Below are positions 27,261 to 37,111 of a stretch of DNA of 64,000 nucleotides, one piece after another; positions within the stretch are counted from its first letter, which is position 1, and each line of letters begins with the position of its first letter. The notes below the pieces were generated by a model. The model saw nothing but the letters and a program-made list of their open reading frames with translations, had not been told where the DNA came from and ran no database searches. The stretch comes from Bacillota bacterium (GTDB lineage: Bacteria; Bacillota; Clostridia; Lachnospirales; Lachnospiraceae): positions 169,084 to 233,083 of the forward strand of contig JAEZZQ010000001.1 of assembly GCA_023442465.1 (NCBI GenBank), read 5' to 3'. A program made the position numbers and the translations under genes.

Positions 27261-27294
27261 ACAGGAATGTAAAAACGGAACATGGAGAACGAGG

Positions 27295-28566
27295 ATGCTA
27301 TTGATAAAAAACGGATATGTGCTGGACCCGAAAAGCGGAAAGGAAGGCACGGCGGATATTTTAATAAAGGATGAGAGAATTGTCAGGCTGGGTCCCGGAA
27401 TCGAACTTAAAGAGGATGTACAGGTCATCGACGCGGCGGGGAAAATGGTTGCTCCGGGTTTGGTGGATGTGCATGTACATTTCAGGGACCCCGGCTTTAC
27501 ACATAAAGAAGATATAGCTACAGGCTCGAAAGCAGCGGCGAAGGGCGGATTTACGACGGTGGTTCTAATGGCGAATACCAGACCGCCCGTGGACAACGAG
27601 GAAACTCTGGCCTATGTGCTTCAAAAGGGAAAAGAGACGGGAATTCATGTGGAAACCTGCGCTAATATTACCATAGGGATGAAGGGACAAGCCCTTACGG
27701 ATATGCAGCGTCTGGCGGAAATGGGAGCGGTAGGTTTTACCGATGATGGGATTCCGCTTTTGAAGGAAGAAGTTGTGAAGCAGGCCATGGATCAGGCAGA
27801 GAAGCTGGGTAAACCCCTTAGCTTTCACGAGGAGAATCCGGCGTATATTACCAATAACGGCGTGAATGCAGGAAAGGCTTCTGAGTATTATGGAATCAAA
27901 GGCTCGGACCGAATGGCGGAAATCGATATGGTAAGGCGCGATATCGCCCTTGCGAAAGGCTGCAGCGCCGATATATCTATTCAGCATATCAGCACAAAAG
28001 AGGCAGTTGATCTGGTTCGTCAAGCGAGGAAGACGAACCCGCACATATATGCAGAGGCTACTCCCCATCACTTTACCTTGACAGAGGAGGCGGTCATTTC
28101 TCATGGTTCCCTGGCAAAGATGAACCCTCCCCTGAGAGAGGAGGAAGACAGAATGGCAATTATAAAAGGACTTCAGGATGGAACGATAGGAATTATCGCC
28201 ACGGATCACGCTCCCCACAGCCCGGAGGAGAAGGGAAAGTCTCTTACGGAAGCGCCCAGCGGTATTATCGGCCTTGAAACCTCCCTTTCCTTAGGAGTGA
28301 GGGAGCTGGTGGAGAAGGGATACCTTTCCATGAACGAGCTGTTAAGCCGCATGTCCTACCAGCCGGCTATGCTTTATCATTTAGATGCCGGCTATCTGGA
28401 GGAAGGCGGCCCCGGAGATTTGATTATATTCGATAAAAATGAGACATGGACACCTACAGACTATCTTTCCAAGTCATCGAACACCCCTTTTACCGGAGAG
28501 AGTCTGCCATGCCGGATTCATTATACCATTTGCGGAGGAAAAATTGTTTATTCCCGCGAGCAATGA
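27295..28566 (+). CDS. pyrC: Dihydroorotase
   Basis: 423 residues. The amidohydrolase zinc site is clear, DVHVHFRDPGF, followed by QHISTKEAV and the catalytic IATDHAPHSPEEK. It closes carbamoyl-aspartate to dihydroorotate in pyrimidine synthesis. pyrK and pyrD, which carry out the next oxidation, follow on the same strand; a palindromic insertion separates it from them. Confidence 0.95.
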   Translation: MLLIKNGYVLDPKSGKEGTADILIKDERIVRLGPGIELKEDVQVIDAAGKMVAPGLVDVHVHFRDPGFTHKEDIATGSKAAAKGGFTTVVLMANTRPPVDNEETLAYVLQKGKETGIHVETCANITIGMKGQALTDMQRLAEMGAVGFTDDGIPLLKEEVVKQAMDQAEKLGKPLSFHEENPAYITNNGVNAGKASEYYGIKGSDRMAEIDMVRRDIALAKGCSADISIQHISTKEAVDLVRQARKTNPHIYAEATPHHFTLTEEAVISHGSLAKMNPPLREEEDRMAIIKGLQDGTIGIIATDHAPHSPEEKGKSLTEAPSGIIGLETSLSLGVRELVEKGYLSMNELLSRMSYQPAMLYHLDAGYLEEGGPGDLIIFDKNETWTPTDYLSKSSNTPFTGESLPCRIHYTICGGKIVYSREQ

Positions 28567-28567
28567 G

Positions 28568-28734
28568 CTAGGGCGTGTCTGAAAACTCATTGTCCCAATC
28601 TGCACGCCCCGCTTTGCGGTATATTTGCCCCAAATTCAGTTGACGTAGCCCACTACGCCGCCTTCATTTGGGAACAAATCTCCCACAAAGCGTGACGCAC
28701 ATCTTGAAACAAGCAGTTTTCAGACACGCCCTAG
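28568..28734. mobile_element. MITE-like palindromic element, 167 bp
   Basis: Perfect 20-bp terminal inverted repeats (CTAGGGCGTGTCTGAAAACT and its complement) enclose a sequence that is itself largely self-complementary and centred on CGTAG-CCCA-CTACG near 28650. It has no coding capacity. It lies between pyrC and pyrK, two genes of one pathway. As RNA it could fold into a long hairpin. Confidence 0.82.
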
Positions 28735-28797
28735 GCGCAGGCTTGCCTGCATTTGACTCGCTATAAGCTATATTAAATTTTGAAAGGATAAAGGGTA

Positions 28798-29589
28798 ATG
28801 GAACAGATGAAAAAAGTAAAAACAAAAGTTCTGTCACAGACAAAAATAGCCGATGATATTTACGATATGTGGATAGAGAGCGATTTGGCGGCTGCGGCAA
28901 AGGCAGGGCAGTTTATTTGTGTATATCCGCATAACGAAAGCACCCTTCTTCCCAGACCGATAAGCATATGCGAAGCGGATAGGGAAGGGAACAGGCTTAG
29001 GATCGTCTATCGCGTCGCGGGAAAAGGAACGGAAGAATTATCCCTTTATCACACGGGCAGAAATATTAAAATATTGGGAAACCTTGGCAACGGCTTTCCC
29101 CTTTCTAAGGCGGCAGGAAAGCGGGTGGTCCTCATGGGCGGGGGTATCGGGATACCTCCCATGCTGCAGCTTGCCAAGGAACTGAAGAGCGAAGGAAAAG
29201 CCGAAGAGATAACCGTAATTTCAGGCTATAGAAACGGACAGCTCTTTCTGAAAGAGGATATGGAAAAATATGCGCCGGTATATGCGGCGACGGAGGACGG
29301 CAGTGCCGGAACCAAGGGAAACGTACTGCATGCTATGGAGGCTCTAAGCATTCGCCCCCAGGTCATCATGGCCTGCGGTCCGATGCCGATGCTTCGGGCG
29401 ATAAAAAAGTATGCGGAAGCGGAAGGAATTGAGGCCTACATTTCGCTGGAGGAGCGGATGGCCTGCGGGGTAGGCGCATGTTTAGGCTGTGTCTGCAAAA
29501 CGAAGGAAAAGGACGAACATTCCCATGTCAATAATGCGAGAATCTGTACGGATGGCCCCGTATTCGATGCGCGGGATGTGGAAATCTGA
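28798..29589 (+). CDS. pyrK: Dihydroorotate dehydrogenase B, electron transfer subunit
   Basis: 263 residues. An FAD-binding ferredoxin-reductase-like part (RPISICEAD) is followed by the NAD-binding GGGIGIPPML and a C-terminal [2Fe-2S] cysteine set in ACGVGACLGCVCKT plus a later Cys (ARICTDGPVF). It moves electrons from the PyrD subunit to NAD. pyrD follows immediately, so the two form the type 1B dihydroorotate dehydrogenase. Confidence 0.95.
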   Translation: MEQMKKVKTKVLSQTKIADDIYDMWIESDLAAAAKAGQFICVYPHNESTLLPRPISICEADREGNRLRIVYRVAGKGTEELSLYHTGRNIKILGNLGNGFPLSKAAGKRVVLMGGGIGIPPMLQLAKELKSEGKAEEITVISGYRNGQLFLKEDMEKYAPVYAATEDGSAGTKGNVLHAMEALSIRPQVIMACGPMPMLRAIKKYAEAEGIEAYISLEERMACGVGACLGCVCKTKEKDEHSHVNNARICTDGPVFDARDVEI

Positions 29590-29611
29590 CAGGAAAGCGA
29601 AGGAGGGCAGT

Positions 29612-30595
29612 GTGAAAAATAAATTTTTCACACGCAAATTTGTGCCTGCGGCCCAAAGTTTGCAGGCTATGAGAAAGGTATGGTTATTTAGAATGAATAC
29701 AAAAGTAACGATAGCGGGCGTGGAGTTCAAGAATCCGGTAATGACGGCGTCAGGAACCTTCGGGTCGGGCATGGAATATGCACAGTTCGTGGATTTGAAC
29801 CGTCTGGGTGCGGTGGTGACCAAGGGGGTGGCCAACGTTCCCTGGGAGGGCAACCCCACTCCCCGTATAGCGGAGACATACGGAGGGATGCTCAATGCCA
29901 TCGGACTGCAGAATCCGGGAGTTGAAGTATTCCTGCAAAGGGACCTTCCCTTTTTGAAACAATATGATACGAAAGTCATCGTCAATGTCTGCGGAAAAAC
30001 GGTAGAGGACTATTTGGAGGTTGTGGAACGCCTTGGAGATTCCGGAGTGGACATGCTGGAAATCAACGTCTCCTGCCCCAACGTGAAGGAGGGCGCAATC
30101 GCCTTCGGCCAGAAGGCGGACTGCCTTTATGACATTACATCCCAGATTAAGAAAAAGGCAAAGCAGCCGGTGGTCATGAAGCTCAGTCCTAATGTGACGG
30201 ATATAACAGAAATGGCGAAAGCTGCGGAGGCAGCAGGAGCTGATGCCCTTTCCATGATCAATACGATTACCGGAATGAAAATCGACATCCATAAAAGAGC
30301 CTTTGTGCTGGCGAATAAAACCGGTGGACTTTCCGGCCCTGCCATTAAGCCGGTGGCGGTGCGCATGGTCTATCAAGCCTCTCACGCGGTGAAGATTCCT
30401 ATTATCGGAATGGGTGGAATCTCAGATGCAGAGGATGCCATCGAATTCCTCATGGCAGGAGCGACGGCGGTGGCTGTGGGAGCGATGAACTTCGTGAATC
30501 CTTATGCTACGGAGGAAACGGTAGTAGGCATCGAAGATTATATGAAAAAATATGGGATTGAGGATATCAATTCGTTGATTGGCTGCGTGGAATAG
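29612..30595 (+). CDS. pyrD: Dihydroorotate dehydrogenase B, catalytic subunit
   Basis: The conserved part starts at ATG 29693 (TKVTIAGVEFKNPVMTASG) and gives the usual 300 residues. It binds FMN and has the type 1 active-site Cys in NVSCPNVKEG. The only strong ribosome site is AGGAGG at 29601-29606, five bases before an in-frame GTG at 29612, which would add 27 residues, so I list that start. ATG 29693 has none. A perfect 10-bp hairpin overlaps GTG 29612. Which start is used cannot be settled here. It pairs with PyrK. Confidence 0.9.
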   Translation: MKNKFFTRKFVPAAQSLQAMRKVWLFRMNTKVTIAGVEFKNPVMTASGTFGSGMEYAQFVDLNRLGAVVTKGVANVPWEGNPTPRIAETYGGMLNAIGLQNPGVEVFLQRDLPFLKQYDTKVIVNVCGKTVEDYLEVVERLGDSGVDMLEINVSCPNVKEGAIAFGQKADCLYDITSQIKKKAKQPVVMKLSPNVTDITEMAKAAEAAGADALSMINTITGMKIDIHKRAFVLANKTGGLSGPAIKPVAVRMVYQASHAVKIPIIGMGGISDAEDAIEFLMAGATAVAVGAMNFVNPYATEETVVGIEDYMKKYGIEDINSLIGCVE

Positions 30596-30643
30596 GCGCA
30601 GGGAAACCGGAAGTACAAATATCGAATAAGGAATAACGAACAT

Positions 30644-30688
30644 AAATCAGGAGGAACCTATTGAAAATATAGGATTCTCCTGATTTTT
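30644..30688 (+). terminator. Terminator after pyrD
   Basis: AAATCAGGAG and CTCCTGATTT flank inner arms CCTAT and ATAGG, followed by a TTTTT tract. It ends the pyrC-pyrK-pyrD transcript. Confidence 0.9.
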
Positions 30689-30795
30689 ATTAGCAACTTT
30701 TGAGCGAATCCAGGCAATTTTTGCATAGAATGGCGATTTTTGGAATGCTATATTGAATTTAGGGAATTCCATTTCGGGGTGAAAGGACGGGAGTT

Positions 30796-32889
30796 ATGAA
30801 GATAAAGAGGAAAGCAAAGAACGAAGGAAAGAAAAAAGAAAAGAAAAAAGGAATTGCAGCATCTCTTATGAAGGCTTTCTGCATACCTATCATTCTCATT
30901 ATTTTATTGGGAGCAGTATCATACCGTACGGCTTCCGGCGTTGTAACAAAAAAGTATGAGGAGTCCGCGCAGGCGACGATGGCGGCTATGGATCTGTACC
31001 TGAGTCTGGTATGTGATACCACGAAATCAAAGATGACGGAAATGCTGATGGATAAAGACCTTCAGGACTATTATTCCAAGTATTATGAGCATAATACTTC
31101 AGAAGGCGTGCAGGCATATAATAATTTGCTGCTGAGTATGAGTGTTTCTCAGGTTACCTTGAAACATATGGGTGACTATTTTATTTTTGCAGAAAAGGGA
31201 AAGTGCGTGATCAGCACTACACAATCCAAACTTTTGCCGGATAATGCCTATGAGGAATTCATGAAGACAGAGCCGGCAAGTGTTTTTGCGGATGACAAGA
31301 CGGTGAATACATGGATTGGTTACCATGATTATATTGACGAGCAGCTTGGATATGCAAGGGAAAAGTATGCGTGTTCTTACGTGACCAGGTTTGCGGATAA
31401 GACAGGTGTAATTGTAGCGGATATCAGCAGGAGATTCATGGAAGAAGCGCTGGGTACTATGAATTTCGGGGAAGGCAGCATAAAAGGAATCGTAACGACT
31501 GACGGCAGGGAGATACTGGTGAGGGAGGCGGGTACGGAGGGGCAGATGAATTCGGAATCACTTTCCGACAGTGAAAGAATATTTGCAGATTACATAGCTG
31601 CCGGAGGAGAAGGGAAGGGAAGCGGCTTTGTAGAGTATAGTGGGAAAAAGCATCTGTTTACATATTCTGATATCGGCGGGACGGGAATGAAGGTATGCGC
31701 TTTGATTCCCATGGAACGTATTATTAGTGAAGTGTCCCATATCCGTACAGTTACGGTTGCCTTTGTCGCTATTGCCGTTGTGATAGCTCTGGCTTTGGGA
31801 ATCGGTATATCTATGGGTATCGGAAAGGAGATTAAGAATGTCAGGCAATTCCTTGAGAAAATGTCAGGAGGAGATTTTACCCAGTCCGTTTCAACCAAAA
31901 GAAAAGATGAGTTTCGTACACTTGCAGAGTCCATAAATCATATGGGAGGATGTGTCCGTGAACTGATTGGAAAACTGACCGGTTTTGAAGAGGAAGTAGC
32001 GGTATCGGTAAGGAAGGTCAATGAGACTTCGGATATCGTGGTAACAGCTATTCAGGATATAGCGGCGACTATGGATGAGGTATCGGAAGGAGCCTCTTCT
32101 CAGGCAGAGGATACGGAGCAGTGCATGGTGCAGATGTCCGAATTTACAGAGCAGATTCAAAATATGTGTGAGAATACCGAGCATATGAACGGAAATGCAG
32201 ATGAGGTTATGGGGGCGCTGACAGAGGGAAGGCAGAAAATAAACAGACTGAATGAAAAATCAGGCGACACAATAGATGTAACAAGAGAATTGGTGGAAAA
32301 TATACTGAGGGTACGAAAACAATCGGAAAATATAAGCGGTATAGTGAATACCATAAATGAAATAGCCGAACAGACGAACCTGTTATCGCTGAACGCTTCC
32401 ATAGAAGCAGCCCGTGCCGGTATGCAGGGAAGAGGCTTTGCAGTGGTCGCGGAGGAAATACGGAAGCTGGCAGATCAATCTATGGCGGCAGGGAATGAAA
32501 TAAAGAATATTATAGATCAAACGAACAGGATGACGGCCGAGGCTACCAGATCAGCGGAAAAGGCAGAAGGAATCGTAAATGTACAGAAGGTGTCTTTGGA
32601 AGAGACGAATCAGATATTTACCCGGATGGAGAGATGTATCGGAGAGCTACTGAACGGATTTCAGATTATATTGGGAGATTTGGGGAACATGGGAGGCGGC
32701 AGAGACCAGATGGTGAAATCCATAACAAACATATCGGCATTTTCCGAACAGGTGGCAGCATCTACTCAAGCAGTTACGGGAACTATTAAAAATCAGAGAG
32801 AGGTATTAGATCAATTGGCGGCAAGAGCGGAACGGCTGCAAGGAAAAACAGAGGAAATGAGCGGCTTGATGGGGCAGTTTAAAGTTTAG
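30796..32889 (+). CDS. Methyl-accepting chemotaxis protein
   Basis: 697 residues. After a strongly basic N-terminus there is a membrane segment (about 24-45), an extracellular ligand domain of some 270 residues and a second membrane segment (about 318-340). A HAMP region follows, then the signalling domain, whose hairpin tip [20 protein letters not shown] lies near residue 521. It would pass an outside signal to CheA. The ligand is unknown. It has no chemotaxis neighbours in the window. Confidence 0.93.
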   Translation: MKIKRKAKNEGKKKEKKKGIAASLMKAFCIPIILIILLGAVSYRTASGVVTKKYEESAQATMAAMDLYLSLVCDTTKSKMTEMLMDKDLQDYYSKYYEHNTSEGVQAYNNLLLSMSVSQVTLKHMGDYFIFAEKGKCVISTTQSKLLPDNAYEEFMKTEPASVFADDKTVNTWIGYHDYIDEQLGYAREKYACSYVTRFADKTGVIVADISRRFMEEALGTMNFGEGSIKGIVTTDGREILVREAGTEGQMNSESLSDSERIFADYIAAGGEGKGSGFVEYSGKKHLFTYSDIGGTGMKVCALIPMERIISEVSHIRTVTVAFVAIAVVIALALGIGISMGIGKEIKNVRQFLEKMSGGDFTQSVSTKRKDEFRTLAESINHMGGCVRELIGKLTGFEEEVAVSVRKVNETSDIVVTAIQDIAATMDEVSEGASSQAEDTEQCMVQMSEFTEQIQNMCENTEHMNGNADEVMGALTEGRQKINRLNEKSGDTIDVTRELVENILRVRKQSENISGIVNTINEIAEQTNLLSLNASIEAARAGMQGRGFAVVAEEIRKLADQSMAAGNEIKNIIDQTNRMTAEATRSAEKAEGIVNVQKVSLEETNQIFTRMERCIGELLNGFQIILGDLGNMGGGRDQMVKSITNISAFSEQVAASTQAVTGTIKNQREVLDQLAARAERLQGKTEEMSGLMGQFKV

Positions 32890-32930
32890 GAGGACGCAGC
32901 GGAAGCAATAAAAATAACCGGAATAAATAA

Positions 32931-33004
32931 CCTCCGTGCGTAATACAATTACTATAAGTAAACTTTGTCAAAGTTTGATAATGGTAATTGAGGCGATACG
33001 GAGG
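32931..33004. promoter_or_regulatory. Long palindrome covering the sipL ribosome site
   Basis: Three arm pairs share one centre near 32968: CCTCCGT with ACGGAGG, CAATTAC with GTAATTG, and AAACTTTG with CAAAGTTT. The last arm contains the ribosome-binding site of the following gene. Folded as RNA, it would hide that site. Confidence 0.75.
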
Positions 33005-33011
33005 TATTTTT

Positions 33012-34574
33012 GTGGAATTAGTAAGAAAAAATATACATATGGACCGCATCAAAGGTCAGGCAACCACACAGATCACGTTAGAAGATGACGTCAATATCTC
33101 AGATTCCAAACCGGATGTGAGCAAGCTCATTTATGATAGAGGAAGCGTGGCTTTGGAAGAGGTAAAGGCAACGGAGGACCATGTGACGATAAAGGGAAAG
33201 CTGAATTTCGCGGTAATGTATCTGCCGGAAGGCGATAATACAATACCGTGTTGTATGGAGGGCAGCATTCCTTTCGAAGAGCAGGTATATATGGAGGGTG
33301 TTCAAGGCGGAGACAATGTGAAGGCGAAATGGGATTTGGAAGACATGACCATTGGGCTTATCAATTCCAGAAAGTTAAGTGTTCAGGCACTCGTTTCCTT
33401 TAAGCTTCTTTTGGAGGCGATGTGCGATGAGGAGACTGCTGTGGATTTGTATCACGAGGAACCGGTGGAATATAGGAAGAAACCTCTGGAAATTCTGCAA
33501 ATGACCGTGAAAAAAAGAGATATTTTCCGTATCAAGGAGGAGCTGGAGCTGCCTCAGAACTACCCGAATATTTTCCAGATCATATGGCAGGGCATCAATG
33601 TGGATAATGTAGAATTCCGGGCAGGAGAAGGAAAGCTCTCGGTGCAAGGGGACCTTCACGCATTTTTCTTATATGAGGGAGAAGGAGAAGAAAATCCGGT
33701 CAGGGCATTTGCAACCACGGTTCCTTTCAGTGGTATGATAGAGTGCAGCGGCTGCGAAGAGGGAATGATCGGGGATATAGAATATTCCATAGGCCATGTA
33801 GAAGTAGAGATACGTCCCGACTTCGATGGCGAGCAGAGAATATTCGGTGTGGAAGTCGTTCTGGATTTGGACATCGACATTTATGAAGAAACCAGACTGG
33901 ATATCCTTTCCGGCGTTTACGGCGTGGTAAAGGAAGTGGAGGCGGTAAGCAGACCGGCGCAGTTCAAAGGATTCCTGGGAAGGCCTGCCGGAAAGATCAA
34001 GGTAAGCGACAGAATGAAGCTGCAAGGCTCGGATACTCATATGCTCCAGATTCTTCACAGCGATGCACAGGCCAGGATAGATAATAAAGAAGTCGTAGAA
34101 AACGGTATTCATGTCAAGGGTGTTTTGAACGTACAGACACTGTATTTGAGCAGTGACAGCAAGGTACCCTACGGCTTTGTGAAGGGAGTATTCCCATTCA
34201 GCCATGTGCTGGAGGTGCCGGGTATTAATGAAAGTTCTGCTTATAAGGTAAATGCGGGAATAGAACAGTTATCGGTTGCCATGATAGACAGCGACGAGTT
34301 GGACGTTAAGGCTGTAGTTTCGTTTAAGGGAATTGCCTTTGACCGAAAGACGGAAGACATCGTGACGGATGTTGCCGTCTCGGAGCTGAATATGGATAAA
34401 CTGAATGAACTTCCCAGCATTGTGATCTATGTGGCGAAGGAGGGTGACAGTCTTTGGGATGTAGGCAAGAAATATTATGTTCCGATTTCCCAGATCAAGG
34501 AAACCAACGAAATGACCACGGATGATATTAAGGCAGGAGATAAGCTGCTTATTGTAAAGGGGATTTCAAAATAG
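33012..34574 (+). CDS. sipL: SipL-like DUF3794/LysM protein
   Basis: 520 residues from GTG 33012 with GGAGG seven bases upstream. It has three DUF3794 (SPOCS) repeats, beginning IHMDRIKGQATTQITLEDDV, and ends in a LysM domain (YVAKEGDSLWDVGKKYYV). The length and order are those of SipL, the clostridial partner of SpoIVA that is needed to build the spore coat around the forespore. No signal peptide is seen, as expected for a mother-cell cytoplasmic protein. Translation may be controlled by the preceding palindrome. Confidence 0.88.
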   Translation: MELVRKNIHMDRIKGQATTQITLEDDVNISDSKPDVSKLIYDRGSVALEEVKATEDHVTIKGKLNFAVMYLPEGDNTIPCCMEGSIPFEEQVYMEGVQGGDNVKAKWDLEDMTIGLINSRKLSVQALVSFKLLLEAMCDEETAVDLYHEEPVEYRKKPLEILQMTVKKRDIFRIKEELELPQNYPNIFQIIWQGINVDNVEFRAGEGKLSVQGDLHAFFLYEGEGEENPVRAFATTVPFSGMIECSGCEEGMIGDIEYSIGHVEVEIRPDFDGEQRIFGVEVVLDLDIDIYEETRLDILSGVYGVVKEVEAVSRPAQFKGFLGRPAGKIKVSDRMKLQGSDTHMLQILHSDAQARIDNKEVVENGIHVKGVLNVQTLYLSSDSKVPYGFVKGVFPFSHVLEVPGINESSAYKVNAGIEQLSVAMIDSDELDVKAVVSFKGIAFDRKTEDIVTDVAVSELNMDKLNELPSIVIYVAKEGDSLWDVGKKYYVPISQIKETNEMTTDDIKAGDKLLIVKGISK

Positions 34575-34587
34575 AGGATGAAATTGG

Positions 34588-34624
34588 AAAAGGGAAAGAA
34601 TGTCTTGCATGCTTTCCCTTTTTT
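34588..34624. terminator. Bidirectional terminator after sipL
   Basis: AAAAGGGAAAG pairs with CTTTCCCTTTT around a 13-base loop, followed by TT. It also serves the convergent gene ending at 34635. Confidence 0.8.
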
Positions 34625-34634
34625 CGTTATTTGT

Positions 34635-35231
34635 CTAGTTTTTAGAATTTGCAGCCTCTGCGAGCTTATCGAATTTATCCATGACAGCCTGATAAGTTTT
34701 CTGGCTGATATCAGGAAGCTTGTCTCCCCACGTCTTTGTGGCCTGCTCGAAGCCCTTTTTGAAGGCGTCTCTCATAGCTTCTATTTTATCAGGGTCACCT
34801 CCGGTCAAAGCCGTTGCGAAATCTATGATACGGCCGGAGGTCTGTTCTACTCCCCAATACCCGTCCTCGGCGATGTCGGCTTGTGCCTGCGCCTTTGTCG
34901 CAGCGTCTACAGTGAAATTTCCGCTTGAGAGGAAGCTCCAAATGCTGTCCGCTTTTCCTAAGGTCTTGCCCTGATTAGCGATCATCTGCTCTACAAGGCT
35001 CTTAAACTGAGCAGCGCGGGCATCTGCATCCGCTTTTAACTTAGCGATAAGCGCGGTATCCTGCTTATAAACCTTTTTAGAAGCCGTCTCCGTAGATGCG
35101 GAGGATTCATAAATTACTCCGCTTTTATTTTCTTCTTTTACAGCTTCTGTATCGCTGCCCTTTTTTGCCGCACTATATGTACCATAAGCATCTGCGGTGT
35201 TCACACCGTTTGTAACTCCATTTACGCTCAT
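34635..35231 (-). CDS. Hypothetical protein, 198 aa
   Basis: The start at 35231 has AAGGAGG shortly upstream; a longer frame to 35264 does not. The product is alanine/lysine-rich and mostly helical, without signal or membrane segments. It starts MSVNGVTNGVNTADAY, then has a Ser/Glu-rich region, and an end rich in amphipathic helices (GFEQATKTWGDKLPDIS). I do not recognise the family. It stands alone between two convergent or divergent genes. Confidence 0.7.
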   Translation of the reverse strand: MSVNGVTNGVNTADAYGTYSAAKKGSDTEAVKEENKSGVIYESSASTETASKKVYKQDTALIAKLKADADARAAQFKSLVEQMIANQGKTLGKADSIWSFLSSGNFTVDAATKAQAQADIAEDGYWGVEQTSGRIIDFATALTGGDPDKIEAMRDAFKKGFEQATKTWGDKLPDISQKTYQAVMDKFDKLAEAANSKN

Positions 35232-35419
35232 CTTTAAACCCTCCTTGGTCCTATGCGTTATCATTGAGTGATAAATAGTCAGGCTAGGAATATTTTCCTG
35301 GCTTTGTAATGTATATCGTCAGTTTATAGTTATTTAATTAGAGCGTACATTGATTTTTACGCTTATTTTATATATAATTAAGTACATTAAATGTATACAA
35401 AATGCAAACGGGGTACAAT

Positions 35420-36292
35420 ATGGGTAAGATAACGAGAAAAGCTTATGCCAAGATCAATTTGGGGCTGGATGTGAAAAGACGCAGAGAGGATGGCTATCAT
35501 GAAGTCAGGATGATCATGCAGTCTGTCGGCCTGTACGATACCTTGACATTCACGGGACGCGAGGAAGCGGGAATAGTGGTCGTTACAGATAAAGAGGAGC
35601 TTCCCGGAGACGAGAGTAATTTAATTTATAAGGCGGCAAAGCTTCTCACGGAGACATATGGTATCGGACAGGGCGTGCACATTGCGCTTGAGAAGCGGAT
35701 TCCCATGGCGGCGGGAATGGCTGGCGGCAGCACCGATGCGGCGGCAGTCTTCCATGGAATGAACGAGATGTTTTCTTTAGGAATGTCTATGGAAGAGATG
35801 TGCGTTCTGGCGGTGAAAATAGGCGCGGACGTTCCATATTGCATTAAAGGCGGAACGGCGTTAGCGGAAGGGATCGGGGAAGTACTTTCGGATCTGCCCG
35901 GCATGCCCGGCTGTTTTTTGCTGATCGCTAAGCCTGATATCGACGTATCCACCAAATTTGTTTATGAGAATCTGCATGCGGATCATTTGGAATATCATCC
36001 TGACATCGACGGGATGATGGACGCTCTTGGAAATAAGGATTTGGAGGGTGTGGCTGCAAGACTTGGCAACGTGCTGGAAACAGTAACGGCTAAAAAGTAT
36101 CCTCAAGTGGAGGAAATCAAGGCTTTCATGAAAGCGCGGGGGGCGCTGAACGCTTTGATGAGCGGCAGCGGACCTACGGTATTCGGGATATATGATTCCA
36201 AAGAGCGGGCGTATGAGACACAGGAGGCACTGGAGCGGGCGGGGCTGGCAAAGCAGGTATTTGTCACTGATCCGGTAAATGAAGAGAGGTAA
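35420..36292 (+). CDS. ispE: 4-diphosphocytidyl-2-C-methyl-D-erythritol kinase
   Basis: 290 residues, a GHMP kinase of the non-mevalonate isoprenoid pathway. It starts RKAYAKINLGLDVKRR, has the ATP-binding PMAAGMAGGSTDAAA and ends with ALMSGSGPTVFGIYD. ATG 35420 has GGGG upstream; ATG 35402 has no ribosome site. A GntR gene follows after 40 bases. Confidence 0.95.
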   Translation: MGKITRKAYAKINLGLDVKRRREDGYHEVRMIMQSVGLYDTLTFTGREEAGIVVVTDKEELPGDESNLIYKAAKLLTETYGIGQGVHIALEKRIPMAAGMAGGSTDAAAVFHGMNEMFSLGMSMEEMCVLAVKIGADVPYCIKGGTALAEGIGEVLSDLPGMPGCFLLIAKPDIDVSTKFVYENLHADHLEYHPDIDGMMDALGNKDLEGVAARLGNVLETVTAKKYPQVEEIKAFMKARGALNALMSGSGPTVFGIYDSKERAYETQEALERAGLAKQVFVTDPVNEER

Positions 36293-36332
36293 TAGGTATT
36301 TTTGAACACGAGAATGAAAGGTATAATATTAT

Positions 36333-37016
36333 ATGGGTGATAATTTTCAGGTAAATATGGATGAATTCCTGCCTCTTAGAGACGTGGTGTTCAACACGCT
36401 TAGAAAGGCGATTCTCACCGGTGAACTGAAGCCGGGGGAGCGGCTGATGGAAATTCACCTCGCCAATAAGCTTGGAGTCAGCAGGACTCCGATACGGGAG
36501 GCGATCCGCAAGCTGGAGCTGGAGGGTCTGGTCACGATGATTCCCAGAAGAGGGGCCGAGGTGGCGCAGATTACGGAGAAGAGCTTAAAAGATGTTTTGG
36601 AGGTGCGCCGCGCATTGGATGCACTTTGCGCGGAGCTGGCTTGTGTGCGCATTACAAGCGAGGAGATGGAGCATCTTAAGGAGGCATGCGCGCAGTTCGA
36701 AAAGGCTACTCAGCAAAATGATGTAACGGTGATAGCCAGAGCAGACGTAGCGCTCCATGACATCATCGTGGCAGCAACCGGCAATCAAAGGCTGGTACAG
36801 CTTGTGAATAATCTGGCGGAGCAGATGTATCGTTACCGCTTCGAGTATATTAAGGACAAAAGCCAGCATGAAAAACTGATAGAGGAGCATAGAATAATAT
36901 ACGAAAGTATTTTGAATAAGAATTGCGAGGCTGCGGCGAGAGCGGCGAAGCTTCATATCGACAATCAGGAGACCTCCATTATCAGGCAGATACGTTTGGA
37001 GAGCAAACAGAAATAG
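36333..37016 (+). CDS. GntR/FCD-family transcriptional regulator
   Basis: 227 residues. The N-terminal winged helix (GELKPGERLMEIHLANKLG, SRTPIREAIRKLELEG) is followed by an all-helical FCD effector domain with likely metal His residues (ALHDIIVAATGNQ, then HRIIYESI). FCD regulators respond to carboxylic acids or sugars. No obvious target gene lies next to it; ispE upstream may share its transcript. Confidence 0.9.
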   Translation: MGDNFQVNMDEFLPLRDVVFNTLRKAILTGELKPGERLMEIHLANKLGVSRTPIREAIRKLELEGLVTMIPRRGAEVAQITEKSLKDVLEVRRALDALCAELACVRITSEEMEHLKEACAQFEKATQQNDVTVIARADVALHDIIVAATGNQRLVQLVNNLAEQMYRYRFEYIKDKSQHEKLIEEHRIIYESILNKNCEAAARAAKLHIDNQETSIIRQIRLESKQK

Positions 37017-37111
37017 GGACACATATGGAATAAGGCCGGAGAAATGAGGGCAGACTTCTTTTAATAAGATTTCGCAAACGGACGAAGCGGAATGGAGTAA
37101 GGAGAAGTCTG

